DNA of 64,000 nt, from assembly GCA_030544215.1 (NCBI GenBank), contig JARZZO010000016.1:37470001-37534000 (forward strand), in the 5' to 3' direction. How positions within the stretch are numbered: the stretch's first letter is position 1; every line of letters begins with the position of its first letter. The DNA is from Zantedeschia hybrid cultivar (Eukaryota > Streptophyta > Magnoliopsida > Alismatales > Araceae). Below, piece by piece: positions 43,581 to 53,904 of this stretch. The notes under the pieces are model-generated. The model was not told the origin of the DNA. It searched no databases and saw nothing but the letters and a program-made list of their open reading frames with translations. The position numbers were made by a program, and so were the translations under genes.

Positions 43581-45940
43581 CTGAATAGCATTTAGACAGA
43601 GAGACGTGATTCAAACTGTGTCGCTGTGACAAGACGCCATTAATCCTCATATTCCTGTTGGCACTGCTGTCTGAGTATCTGTTAATAGAAGAAGTGTAAG
43701 GATTGAGGTTTCGGATCCGGTTATCGGGTCAGTCTTCGGAGTCGGATCCCGTAGTTTGGGCCCTGGTGGGGCTGAGACTTTGTTCTGTTTCGCGTCGAGC
43801 TTGCTCGACGCGGTTTAAACGGCGTCCAGCAATGTAGACGTGTTTTAGGCTGTGCCACGTGGGCTGGTCTTGGGGCGCGAGAGTACGGCCCCGGTCTTAT
43901 CGTCTGAATGGCGTCTTGGATGGATGACGCCATTTAGAGTACGGCCCTGCTTTGTCAGAGTACGGCCCGATCTTGTCATCTGAATGACGTCGGGCTTGCA
44001 CGACGCGTTTTATCCAGCTTCTGGTTGACCCCACGAACCCTCCCTCCTTTCCCTCATTCCCTCCTCCCTCTTCTCTCTCCTCTTTTCCTCCGGCGAACCG
44101 GCGGCTCCTTTTCCCCCCTCCTTCCTTTCCTCGCTCCATTACATCTCTCCCTCCACTCCATCAACCTCCTAACTCCCACCACTACCACCACCATCTCCTC
44201 CGCGGCATTTTTTCTCTCCGGACGGCGACCGACGTCCCGGTGGAGTAACGGCGTCCACGGCAATACCGACGGCGGCGTGTGGCGAGGCGGGTTGGCGGCT
44301 TGGAGCTAGGAGGAGTTCGAGTAACCGGTAGGGTGACGATTCCCGCTGTACGGTGTTCAAAAACCATGTTTTCTCGCTTTGGAGCATGTTTAGGGTTGTT
44401 CTTGGGGTGAAAACACTAATTGCATGTAACGGGAATTTGAGTGTTTTACTGGGTAATTAGGTTCTTCTCCTCCTTCTCCACATTTTTGTGTTTTTACACG
44501 ATTTTGGAGAGGAAAAACCACCCCATGGATAGGGAGATGGCGGAGGAAGAACCTGTCTGTGGGGGTTAAATGGCGTCTGGGGACAGCGACGTCTTTTAGA
44601 AAGGCGGCTCCCACCCACGACGCGATTTAGCCCAAATAACATACCCTGTTTCTGGACTGATAAGCGTCCAAGAACAGCGACGCCTTTCAAAAGGCGACTT
44701 GCGTGGGCGACGCGTTTCAAGTGAAAATCACCCCATAGCCTGTCTCTGCTTCTGTCGCCATCAGGCGACGAGGGACAGCGACGCCTTTCAAAAGGCGGCT
44801 ACATGCAACGACGCGTTTTAGGCCATTTCTGAGGCCATATTTCACATGAACCAGTTTAGGAGGCTTGAATGGCGTCGGCTTTGGGCGACGCAATTCAAGA
44901 AAGAATCACATTAATTCATGCTATTAACATATCTTCACACTATTAGATAGTTGGTCAATTGCATGCTTGAAATCATACTCGAGGATGAGGATTTTTACGT
45001 GATCGGATCGCACCGTGTTGTGTTTCGTGCGATTGTGGACCTAGAGTGACAGTTGTAGCGCTTGCCATCCTGTGTCGGTGTGGGAGGGACACAACGCCGG
45101 TGTGGGAGTGGTGGGGTGATGCCTAGAGAGAGGGTCACCTGGTGTACCCCGGGGTTAGCTAGTACCGGTGTAGGAGTGGTACCTGTGGAGTGTCACTCGT
45201 GCTGGGGGAAGCAGAAACCACCTATAGCCAGTTTGGCCGGAGTAGCTAGCGTGCTATCCAAAGGGTTACTGTTTGGTCTCAGCGGGTCGGTGTTTCCCGC
45301 GTTCGGCCATGTGGTTGGCGTGTTTTGCCGAGATGCTGGTTGTAGGCTCCTTGGTAGAATGGTTTCAGAGTTATGCATGCTACATTTCGAATGCATGTGG
45401 TTTATATCGAGATTTAGGAGTAGTGATTTCTGCCTTACTTGCTTACTTTACCTATATTTGTGTTGCTATACTTGTGGGTGTGTGAGTGGGCGGTGGGGAT
45501 CGAAGGATCCCTACTGAGTCTTTTCGTTGAGACTCACCCCTGCGGTTTTCAGGTGAGGGTTCCAAGTAGGCTTAGCGAGGAGAGTGCTGCTTTGGGTTGC
45601 GCGCCAGTAGCCGTTGTTCCGGGGTATGCCCCGACGTAGTTGTTATTTTATTTTTGGCCTGTACGCTTAATTATTTCTTTTCAGTTGGAATATGTAATTA
45701 TTTGCTGTGTCGAGTCGCATTGTAATAACTTTAATTCTTGCACTTCTTTTTTTAATTCAATGTGATGTGAATGTTTAGCTTAGTTTATTATTTATTTCCC
45801 AAACTTATCTAGATCCTGGTTTGACTCCAAATTAATGATTCGGTACCCATTTAGTAATCGGTTCTCCGATTATAGGGTGGCGGGTCGTTACAAGAAGCTT
45901 TTATCTTGAATAGCGTCGGTGAACAGCAACGCGATTCAAA
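43581..45940. repeat. Clusters VI-VIII of palindromic modules in the E5 leader and solo LTR (14 copies)
   Basis: E5 leader: left cores 43587 (AGCATT), 43617 (TGTGTC) and, after the solo LTR, 45912 (AGCGTC). Inside the solo LTR: 43791, 43821, 43910, 43986, 44572, 44603, 44663, 44693, 44764, 44794 and 44871. Every copy has exactly 10 bp before the GACGC-like right core. Most come as pairs with a 30-31 bp period in which neighbouring modules share an arm. Arms extend into A-rich or T-rich flanks (TTGAAT/ATTCAA or AAAA/TTTT). Confidence 0.9.
43695..45892 (+). mobile_element. 2.2-kb solo LTR in the E5 leader, dense in palindromic modules
   Basis: Starts TGTAAGGATTGAGGTTTCGG and ends GGGTCGTTACA (TGTAA/TTACA inverted ends), 2198 bp, with perfect TSD AGAAG (43690-43694, 45893-45897). 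The end block (CTACTGAGTCTTTTCG, GACTCACCC, GATTATAGGGTGGCGGG) resembles LTR ends of Tekay/Del chromoviruses. No gag or pol inside. Eleven palindromic modules lie in its first 1.2 kb. The reading frames in 44025-45640 are not conserved genes that I recognise. Confidence 0.82.
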
Positions 45941-46415
45941 CAGTTCCCTCTTTTGTCCATCAGTCCTCAGATCATCGATTTCTTTGTTACCTATATTTAT
46001 CTTATACTACATTAGAGGCCACCCTGGCCGTAGGTCATCTGCATTGGGGCTCACCCCCTTCATAGGAACACCTTTCTTAGCATCTTCACCTCTCTCTAAC
46101 TGAGTCGGTCCCTCGGTCAGACTAGAGTGGTTAGTGTTAAGACCTCTGTAAGTCCCTAAAAACAAGGTATTCATCCTTGTTCATCGAGCTGCTTGTACCA
46201 ATTGAAGTCCTGGTTAGTTATTCATTACGTTGTGAGAGAACTATAGTGTATAACGGTAGAAAAATTGAACTGAAACTAAGATCCTACCCCGTTAAGAGAA
46301 CTTGTGTTTAACAATTCAAATAATTCAACAAGGAATCCTAAGATAACGTAACCATCCACTTGTTTGCTAATTCTTTGCACAACTTGTTTGAATCTTTGTC
46401 AAAATTAACATCATA

Positions 46416-47616
46416 ATGCTCCGATCAGGTAGAACTCTCGGCATGGTTGCCATTGAGCAGGAAGATGTGTTTGAATGTGAGGGAGATGCTAATGCCCCTC
46501 GAAATTATGATTACCATTCTGAGAATGGGAGAGATGCTAATGCCCCCTATGACTCCAACTTCTTTTACGCTAAATATGAGGAAGACACTTATGTCCCTCA
46601 TCAGGCTCAGTTTACCCATGACCAGTATGATCCTGGTACCAATCATCCTCATGTGCACGTGATCTCCAATCCCACTTATGAGGAGGCTCAAGATCGAGTT
46701 GAACCTTTGTGTACCAACCCCGTTGATCTAGTTACTGTCTTGGGAGCTCTAGCTACCCACGTGAACTCTCAACGACTTGAGAGGATCCAGTCCATTCTAA
46801 AGGGGAAGATGCCCTTGTGTTCTGACGAACCGAATCCCTCGATTCCCCTTATTGTTCATCAAGTTCCTTCCCTCACCATATTCCCTCTGTTCATCAAGCC
46901 ATGGAGGGTCTCCGTATTTCTACTCTCCGGCCGTCTGGACCACAACAATTTTCCTCGAGATACCCAGCTAGACCGCATATGCCAACTCACCAAAATGCCT
47001 TTGGGTACGACGGAAGCGCTGTTGGACCTCAACCGTACTACCCCCCTTGCCCCAGTTACTCCAAAAGGCAAGCTTATCATGCTCCATCACCGCCTCCTCC
47101 CCAGGTTGATCTCGTAACTTAAGCTCTGCTCACGAAGATAGAACGTATGGACGAGCAGTTCAATAGTTTTAAGAAGATGATGGAAGTCAAGACTGTACCT
47201 GAGATCACCCTCCCCAATCTGCTAGTATTTCACTTGCCGCCTTCTGAGATGTCAGTATATAGAAAGTACAATGGCTCTGGCAACCCCTTCACTCACTTGA
47301 AGGAGTTTATGTACGAATTCTCTTTCTGGTAGAATGACACAAGGTCGTTGATATTCTTATTCAGGAAATCAATAGAGGGACCAACCCTTGAGTGGTTCTT
47401 CTCGTTGGATTCATCTGATGTGGAGGACTATGAAATCGTGTCAAGGAAATTTATTCAGCGATACCAGGATAGAATTGCACTGTCCTTATCAATAACTGAC
47501 CTCGTGTCTGAAAAGATGAAGTCCGATGAAGACTTCATCATATATGCTGATAGATGGAGAGGTATGGCAGAGAAGATAAAAGGTCACATGTCTGAGTCAG
47601 AACAAGTGAAGATAAT
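46416..47616 (+). pseudogene. gag: E5 gag, N-terminal part, broken by E3
   Basis: ATG at 46416 begins MLRSGRTLGMVAIEQEDVFE, followed by a repeated acidic segment (DANAPRNYD, DANAPYDSN). A frameshift near 46870 moves the frame, and stops occur at 47118 and 47330. The gag domain is recognisable at 47230-47616: PSEMSVYRKYNGSGNPFTHL, FRKSIEGPTLEWFFSLDSS and SEKMKSDEDFIIYADRWRGM. E3 inserts after SESEQVKI. It matches E4 gag in the same motifs. It would build the capsid-like particle. Confidence 0.82.
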
Positions 47617-48339
47617 TGATGAGGCAGAATCCGATTCGGCCCATTAGAGCAGGCCCAAACCCCGTTCAGCCCAACAGCAGCAGTATCAGGCCGTCCGGGA
47701 GCCTCCAGCCCATCAGCGGCCCAGCAGCCCTCGGCCCCATAAGCGGCACCGTTGCTCCCGGCCCAACAGGCTTCGGCCCGTCAGCGGCCCATCAGCCTAC
47801 GGCCCGGGAACAGCGCGGCAGCCCTAGGCCCAGCAGGCTTCGGCCCATCGGCGGCCCAACCCCCTTCGGCCCGATAGCCGAGTCCGACCCACTCCGGTGG
47901 CGGATCAGGCACTATGGCGGTTTACCAGTAAGCCCAAACATAGTCCTATATCGGCTACCACCGTTAACCAACCTCTATCCTCTGCTATAAATACACCGCT
48001 ATTTATTGCCAAAGGTATGCAATTCTTTGCCTCCGAGACCCTTCTGGCCTCAGACCGTCGGCTTCGGCTTCATCGCCTGTCGGCAATACAGCCAGCAGGA
48101 GCTTCATCCGCGCCGCCCCTTCGCCCGCCGAAGGAGCCTCGGCCCCGACTTCCCGGAGACGAGCCTGCACTGACCGAAGCGCTCTTCGGCCTTCGGACCC
48201 TCGCCTTCGCCTCCGCCTCCGCCTCCTCGGCCTTCCGGATCCCCGTAGGGCCTCGGTAACACCGATCCGAACCGGCTACGGATCCACTTCTTCGGGTTCC
48301 AGCCTCGGAATCCGGTCGTGATAGATCCAGTCTACATCA
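47617..48339 (+). repeat. E3 5' LTR
   Basis: TGATGAGGCAGAATCC to CTACATCA, 723 bp, with TATA box at 47986. GGCCCA/CAGC-rich U3 like E2. Confidence 0.92.
47986..47993 (+). promoter_or_regulatory. TATA box of E3 LTR
   Basis: TATAAATA in GCTATAAATACACCGC, 369 bp into the LTR. The same string is at 50939 in the second LTR. Confidence 0.7.
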
Positions 48340-48341
48340 CG

Positions 48342-48359
48342 TGGCGCCGTCTGTGGGAA
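48342..48359 (+). promoter_or_regulatory. E3 primer-binding site
   Basis: TGGCGCCGTCTGTGGGAA, two bases after the LTR end. Same site as E2 but with the intact TGG. Confidence 0.82.
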
Positions 48360-48375
48360 ACCAACAAAACAAGTC

Positions 48376-49617
48376 ATGTCTCAACGACCTGTCACCCGAC
48401 GATCCGGACAGAGCGAAGCAGAGGCACGGGAAGCCTCGGCACAGCTACTGCCGTCCGAAGGCGCCCCTTGTACTCCGACAAGTGCGACTCTGCCAGTCTT
48501 ACCAGAGTCCCTTGTCGCGGAAGACAACCGGGTGGGAGTACTCCAGCAGCAGATAGCAACGCTGGCAACTGCCGTCAAATCCCTAGCGCCTCTTCAGGAG
48601 ATGGTGTCTGCCATCGCCCAGCGCATGGGACTGATAGGACAACTTCCTCAGCAAGCACTGCTCCCTCCACTTTATCCGGTTCAAGATGCGAGGCTCCGGC
48701 CAGCACCTGCACCGGTTTTCCGTGGCAAAACCGCCTCAGCACGCAGCAAGCCCTCGGCGTTACTTGCCCGAGCCCCTCGCTTCAATCGCCTGACAAAACA
48801 AGGCTTTGCTTCGTCCGAATTCCGCCCGGTCAGAACCGGTGGACAGTCAGTCGCCACCTCAACCGCCCCGGACCTGGACCGGCGGCTAGCGGCGATGAAG
48901 AAGGAAATGCAGAAGATGGTGTCTCGGCCATACGGGGCACCTCTGGCCAGTAACATCCTGGAGCGGACCCCGTTCACGGCGAAGCTCCTGGCTACCAAGG
49001 TGCCTCCCAATTTCAAGCTGCCGAAAGGCCCCCTCTAAGACGGAATGACAGATCCAGTCTGTCACTTCCAGAGGTTCAACACCTACCTCTCGGTCCGAGG
49101 GATCACCGAAGCAGTCCACTGCCGACTCTTCCCCCTCACTCTCGAGAAGACTGCTTTGACCTGGTTCGAAGCACTGGCCCCCAACTCCATCCACTCCCTA
49201 GTTCAGTTGGGCCAGCTGGTCATCGACCAGTTCTATGATGCCACCCGGCAGTGTAAAACTTCCGCCAGCTTGCTGGCCATCCGGCAAGGCTCCACCGAAA
49301 CTCTCCAGGAGTATTTTACCAGGTTTCGGACCGAGGCCGCCCAAATCCCAAACCTTGATAGCTCAATCGCAGTCTCGGCCGTGATCAGAGGATGTCGGGA
49401 CGAAGGGCTCCTCGGCTCCATCGGGAAACGCCATCCCCCTACCTTCCAGGACCTCGTAGCCCGGGCACACAAGTATGTCAACCGGGAGGCCCTGATGATA
49501 TCTAAAGGTAAAGGCGTAGCCGACGCAACTTTGGCACCTGTCCCCCAAGTGGTCCACCCTCGGCCCGAAGACCAGCAGTCCTCCCGAAAGCGGTATCGCA
49601 GGGAGGAATGGGATTGA
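48376..49617 (+). pseudogene. gag: E3 gag with one nonsense codon
   Basis: Starts MSQRPVTRRSGQSEAEA and stays in one frame to TGA at 49617, interrupted only by TAA at 49036-49038. The C-terminal gag domain carries FQRFNTYLSVRGITEAVHC, LEKTALTWFEALAPNSIHS and FYDATRQCKTSASLLAIRQG, then a basic end SSRKRYRREEWD. It is the same protein as E2 gag. Beyond it there is no protease or RT. The single stop suggests gag was intact recently. Confidence 0.88.
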
Positions 49618-49859
49618 GAGAGGCGACGGGACCCGCAACAGTGGCATCTGCCCTTGCCTGCTTCCCCTTCCCAAATGCTCATGGAGATGAAGGACTTGAT
49701 CCACCAACCAGAGCGACGTTATTCAAGGGCAGCGTCAACCCGATCCGAGGGCGGCTCCGGCCATTAATATCGGATCGGCATGGTATTCTCTCAAAGTCCG
49801 CGAGTCCTTCGATCCGACGAATGGCTCTCGGCCATGTAATCCGGATCAGGACGCGGCAT
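49618..49859 (+). other. E3 pol deletion junction
   Basis: About 240 bp join the gag end to the minisatellite. The first part still matches E2 sequence just after gag (CCCTTGCCTGC ... ATGGAGATGAAGGA); then repeat-like DNA begins. So the deletion removed everything from the knuckle to the post-pol region. Confidence 0.65.
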
Positions 49860-50490
49860 GGTTTTCTAAGCCCGCAGGTAACCTGAACCGAGAGTGGCTT
49901 CGGCCATGTATACCGGTTCGGGAAGCGGCATGGTGTTCTCTCTAAGTCCGTGTAACCCGTACCGATCGGGAAGCGGCATGGCTTTTCTAAAAAGTCCGCA
50001 GGTAATCCTGATCCGAGGGTGGCTTCAGCCACGTATACTGGATCGGGAAGCGGCAAGGTATAAGCCCGCAAATAACCCGTACCGATCGGGAAGCGGCATG
50101 GCTTTTTCTAAAAAAGTCCGCAGGTAATCCTGATCCGAGGGTGGCTTCGGCCACGTATACCGGATCGGGAAGCGGCAAGGTATAAGCCCGCAGATAACCC
50201 GTACCGATCGGGAAGCGGCATGGCCTTTTTCTAAAAAAGTCCGCAGGTAATCCTGATCCGAGGGTGGCTTCGGCCACGTATACCGGATCGGGAAGCGGCA
50301 AGGTATAAGCCCGCAAATAACCCGTGCCGATCGGGAAGCGGCATGGCTTTTTCTAAAAAAGTCCGCAGGTAACCCGTACCGATCGGGAAGCGGCACGGTT
50401 CTTCTAAACACGCAGGTAACCTGATCTGAGGGTGGCTTCGGCCACGTATACCCGATCGGGGAGCGGCTTGGTTCTTCAAACGAAGCATAT
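49860..50490 (+). repeat. E3 minisatellite, composite about 122-bp unit
   Basis: GGTAATCCTGATCCGAGGG recurs at 50001, 50123 and 50246. Each composite unit contains GGCTTCGGCCACGTATACCGG, GGGAAGCGGCAAGG and GGGAAGCGGCATGGC. Partial units flank them. The inverse complement shares strings with the E2 array (CATGCCGCT, GGCCGAAGCCA), so the arrays are homologous but reshaped. Confidence 0.9.
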
Positions 50491-50553
50491 ACCGTATTAC
50501 TTCTTCGAGAAAGCTTCGGATTTTACTCTCGCCATCTCAGAACTGAGGAAGAC

Positions 50554-50570
50554 GAGAGTGGGGGGCTATG
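50554..50570 (+). promoter_or_regulatory. E3 polypurine tract
   Basis: AGAGTGGGGGGCTATG directly before the 3' LTR, identical to E2. Confidence 0.82.
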
Positions 50571-51287
50571 TGATGAGGCAGAATCCGATTCGGCCCATTA
50601 GAGCAAGCCCAAACCCCGTTCAGCCCAACAGCAGCAGTATCAGGCCCTCCGGGAGCCTCCAGCCCATCAGCGGCCCAGCAGCCCTCGGCCCCATAAGCGG
50701 CACCGTTGCTCCCGGCCCAACAGGCTTCGGCCCGTCAGCGGCCCATCAGCCTACGGCCCGGGAACAGCGCGGCAGCCCTAGGCCCAGCAGGCTTCGGCCC
50801 ATCGGCGGCCCAACCCCCTTCGGCCCGATAGCCGAGTCCGACCCACTCCGGTGGCGGATCAGGCACTATGGCGGTTTACCAGTAAGCCCAAACATAGTCC
50901 TATATCGGCTACCACCGTTAACCAACCTCTATCCTCTGCTATAAATACACCGCTATTTATTGCCAAAGGTATGCAATTCTTTGCCTCCGAGACCCTTCTG
51001 GCCTCAGACCGTCGGCTTCGGCTTCATCGCCTGTCGGCAATACAGCCAGCAGGAGCTTCATCCGCGCCGCCCCTTCGCCCGCCGAAGGAGCCTCGGCCCC
51101 GACTTCCCGGAGACGAGCCTGCACCGACCGAAGCGCTCTTCGGCCTTCGGACCCTCGCCTTCGCCTCCGCCTCCTCGGCCTTCCGGATCCACGTCGGGCC
51201 TCGGTAACACCGATCCGAACCGGCTTCGGATCCACTTCTTCGGGTTCCAGCCTCGGAATCCGGTCGTGATAGATCCAGTCTACATCA
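50571..51287 (+). repeat. E3 3' LTR
   Basis: 717 bp, nearly identical to 47617-48339, followed by TSD ATAAT. Confidence 0.92.
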
Positions 51288-52735
51288 ATAATGATTGCCA
51301 ATGCCACGCCCTAGTATAAGCTAGTCCTCACGTTGAACAACTTGGCTAGCATGGCGGAATTATAGGAGAGGGCGCGTTATTGCCAGAACGCTTTAAAAGA
51401 TTCAACCTTCTCCAGCATCTTTGAATCCCATAGACCCAGCAGAACTCCACTTTGGAAGCCTGCCATGCCAAATTCTCCTAGTATGGGTCCCACTACTGAA
51501 GGCACACTCTCCTATGAACAGATCAGCACCATGAATAATAACCAACCACAGTTCATGAGAAACCAACAACAACAACTACAATATATAGGGCAGAGGCCGC
51601 CAAATCAACAGGGCTTTAGGCGACCACAACAACCATACCAGCCAGCCTACAATCAGCCTCAGCAGTAGTATCAGCAGGCGTTCAACTAGCCACGTCAGCA
51701 GCCAGCATACCACAATGTATCCCCCTAGGCGATTACAATCAGCAGAGAAAACCTCTAGGCCCAAAGAGGGCGTCCTATCCTCAGATCCTAGAGTCTCTAG
51801 CAGACATATTCAATGCCCTTATGGCAGCCAATGCTTTGGTCCTACCAAAGGAGAAAACTGTATGGCCTTAAAATGCTGATGCCTCCAAGTATTGCGTCTT
51901 CTATAGACAACCTGGACATATAGTGGATGCATATTTCTAATTCAGGGATTACATCTATGATTTGAATGAGCAAGGGGGTATTGACTGGGAAGAGATGAGA
52001 AAATACATAGCCCCCCTGAAGACAAGAAGATCACAACCACAGCAGCAACAACAACCACAGCAACAACAACAACAGATGCAAAGAGCACCAGCATAGGCAA
52101 CAACACCATCGAACATGGGTATAGTGCAAAACCTACTGTTGGAGCATCAAAGCCAGGTCGCCCCAATTCTTACTAAAAGCTAGTCTGAGGCTAATAGGAG
52201 GCAACAATGGAAGGAAGAGGAATCCTCCTCTATCTATTCAACAGGCTACATCCCGAGTACCGCCAAGCAACCGCCACGTCGCATTCTCCGCATACCAAAA
52301 CCAGAAACCATAACCGTTACTCCCATACCAACACCCGCCTACCACAGACCCATTCCACCGCCTACCTTCCTTAAACCCATTATCCCCTCCACTACCATGC
52401 TTCTATCAAATAACCCTCTGCAACCCAACCACGAACCCCTCATGCCTTCTAAACCATTGCTACGCATACCATTTCCCATGTCACCTGTACCAATCATTCA
52501 CCCCAATACCATGCAACCTTCCAAGCCACTCATCTGCGTTTTAGCACCCCCACCATCACCCATTTATGAACCCATTACCCCCTCTAAACCCCTCATCAAT
52601 ACGGCGGTACTTAAGATGTCACTTGGACCTTCTAATATTGAACAACATACGCTCCGGAGCGGGAGAATCTTCAATAAGGTCTTCCCTCAGTCCATAGTAA
52701 GAGACGGCCCATCACAATCGTCAAAAGAAGTTTAG
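51288..52735 (+). pseudogene. gag: E5 gag, C-terminal part, Gln/Pro-rich
   Basis: Resumes the gag frame after E3. Many stops. Recognisable parts are a Gln/Pro-rich stretch (MRNQQQQLQYIGQRPPNQQG, QQPYQPAYNQPQQ), a knuckle-like YCVFYRQPGHIVDAYF followed by FRDYIYDLNEQGGIDWEEM (about 51890-52000; matches E4 at 41255), a second Gln run (52030-52090), and a Pro-rich linker (52397-52735). Probably RNA-binding and linker parts of gag. Confidence 0.7.
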
Positions 52736-52872
52736 AATGAAGAGAGTGTGCCTGGCACTCAGTATGACTTACTGAAGCAGTTGGACAGAACACCGCACGT
52801 ATTTCCATACTATAACTGATAAAAAGATCCAAGATCTATCAAGAAGGTCTGATAGAATATCTGCAGAAAGTA

Positions 52873-53904
52873 ATGATCAGTGAAGATGTGCCGGTAGAGA
52901 TGATCACAGCACTGCTAGTTCCACAGGGGGATCAGCTCTCTATCTCATTTCACACATCTGAACTAGCACCAGCAGTGGCCAGGAGCATGGCGCTAAGCAT
53001 TACAGTTAACATATGCAAGAAGGCTGTAGATACATGTCTGGTTGACACAGGGGCCTCTATTAATGTGTTGTTACCAAAGACCTTAGAATTTTGTGGTGTA
53101 CCCAAAGAGAAGTGGTTGCCTTCACCCATCTCTGTTACTTCCTACGACAACTTTACCTGTTCTCCTCTGGGAATGGTTTACTTGAAGGTAGAGTTAGGTC
53201 CCATTTGCCATGCCGAGGTCGAGTTCCACATCTTGGAAATCGACCCCTCTTTAAAAGGCATCCTTGATTGTCCCTACATCAAATCTCTCGAGCCTATACC
53301 CTCTACAAACCACCAATGCCTTAAGTTCCTTTATAGGGGACGGATTATTAAAGTAACGAGCATGCCAATCTTTGTTGCTGCTCATTATTTGAACATCAAA
53401 CCGACTCCTCTACCTGGCCTACAACCCATTCTATCAGTATTATATGTTTGTTCTCCTTCGGCTAATCCTTTGAAAGTCACTATACACGTTCCTTGTCCAG
53501 TTGACGTTGTAAAAGGGGGGAAGTACGTGAGTACCCTTGGCTGGGATATCATGATGAATGGTGGTTATAAACCAGGAAAAGGCCTGAGCACACAACTGCA
53601 GGGCAGAACCAAGCCTATCAAAGACCGTAGAAGAGCACCTGGTATTGGTCTTGGCTATAGGCCAGTGAAGGTGAAACGACATATTGTTCAACAGCAGGAA
53701 GATGAAGACAATCAGAAAATCTGGAAGACAATGACCACCCCGTGTAAAGGAAACCGTGATCCCTTAACTTGGACCTTATATACACACTTCATTAAGGGAC
53801 CCGTGATTAATCATGACAATGATAACACAGTAGTGATTACTTCCCACTTTGACCTGCATGATGTATATGGGAGAGATCTAGCCAGGCACTGTTCTGAGTG
53901 TTGA
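52873..53904 (+). CDS. E5 aspartic protease with G-patch domain
   Basis: 343 uninterrupted codons. The retropepsin-like active site is CLVDTGASINVLLPKTLEFC (residues about 55-75) with D-T-G-A, followed by ILDCPYIKSLEP and a hydrophobic core. A G-patch lies near residues 217-265: STLGWDIMMNGGYKPGKGLS then GIGLGYRPV, with the Gly pattern of that fold. Protease plus G-patch is known from some retroviruses and from Ogre-like plant elements, where the G-patch may bind nucleic acid. It would cleave the gag-pol polyprotein. The ATG used is simply the first in the frame; the real product is likely part of a larger polyprotein. The flanking gag and pol parts are broken. Confidence 0.8.
   Translation: MISEDVPVEMITALLVPQGDQLSISFHTSELAPAVARSMALSITVNICKKAVDTCLVDTGASINVLLPKTLEFCGVPKEKWLPSPISVTSYDNFTCSPLGMVYLKVELGPICHAEVEFHILEIDPSLKGILDCPYIKSLEPIPSTNHQCLKFLYRGRIIKVTSMPIFVAAHYLNIKPTPLPGLQPILSVLYVCSPSANPLKVTIHVPCPVDVVKGGKYVSTLGWDIMMNGGYKPGKGLSTQLQGRTKPIKDRRRAPGIGLGYRPVKVKRHIVQQQEDEDNQKIWKTMTTPCKGNRDPLTWTLYTHFIKGPVINHDNDNTVVITSHFDLHDVYGRDLARHCSEC

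Larger units (their letters stand above)
43240..46415 (+). other. E5 leader (outside the solo LTR)
   Basis: Noncoding DNA between primer site and gag: 43240-43694 and 45893-46415. It holds three palindromic modules (left cores 43587, 43617 and 45912). No gene is seen in it. Confidence 0.65.
47617..51287 (+). mobile_element. E3: complete non-autonomous Retand-like element without pol
   Basis: 3671 bp with LTRs 47617-48339 (723 bp) and 50571-51287 (717 bp) and perfect TSD ATAAT (47612-47616, 51288-51292). LTR ends (TGATGAGGCAG ... CTACATCA), polypurine tract, gag and minisatellite are homologous to those of E2, but all of pol and the antisense gene are missing. The LTRs differ at roughly six sites plus one 6-bp gap, so it is younger than E2. 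It must rely on enzymes made elsewhere. Confidence 0.93.

Noticed and set aside
44025..44309. Small gene in the 43695-45892 solo LTR
   Set aside because: Pyrimidine-rich leader-like sequence with open frames on both strands and no recognised family.
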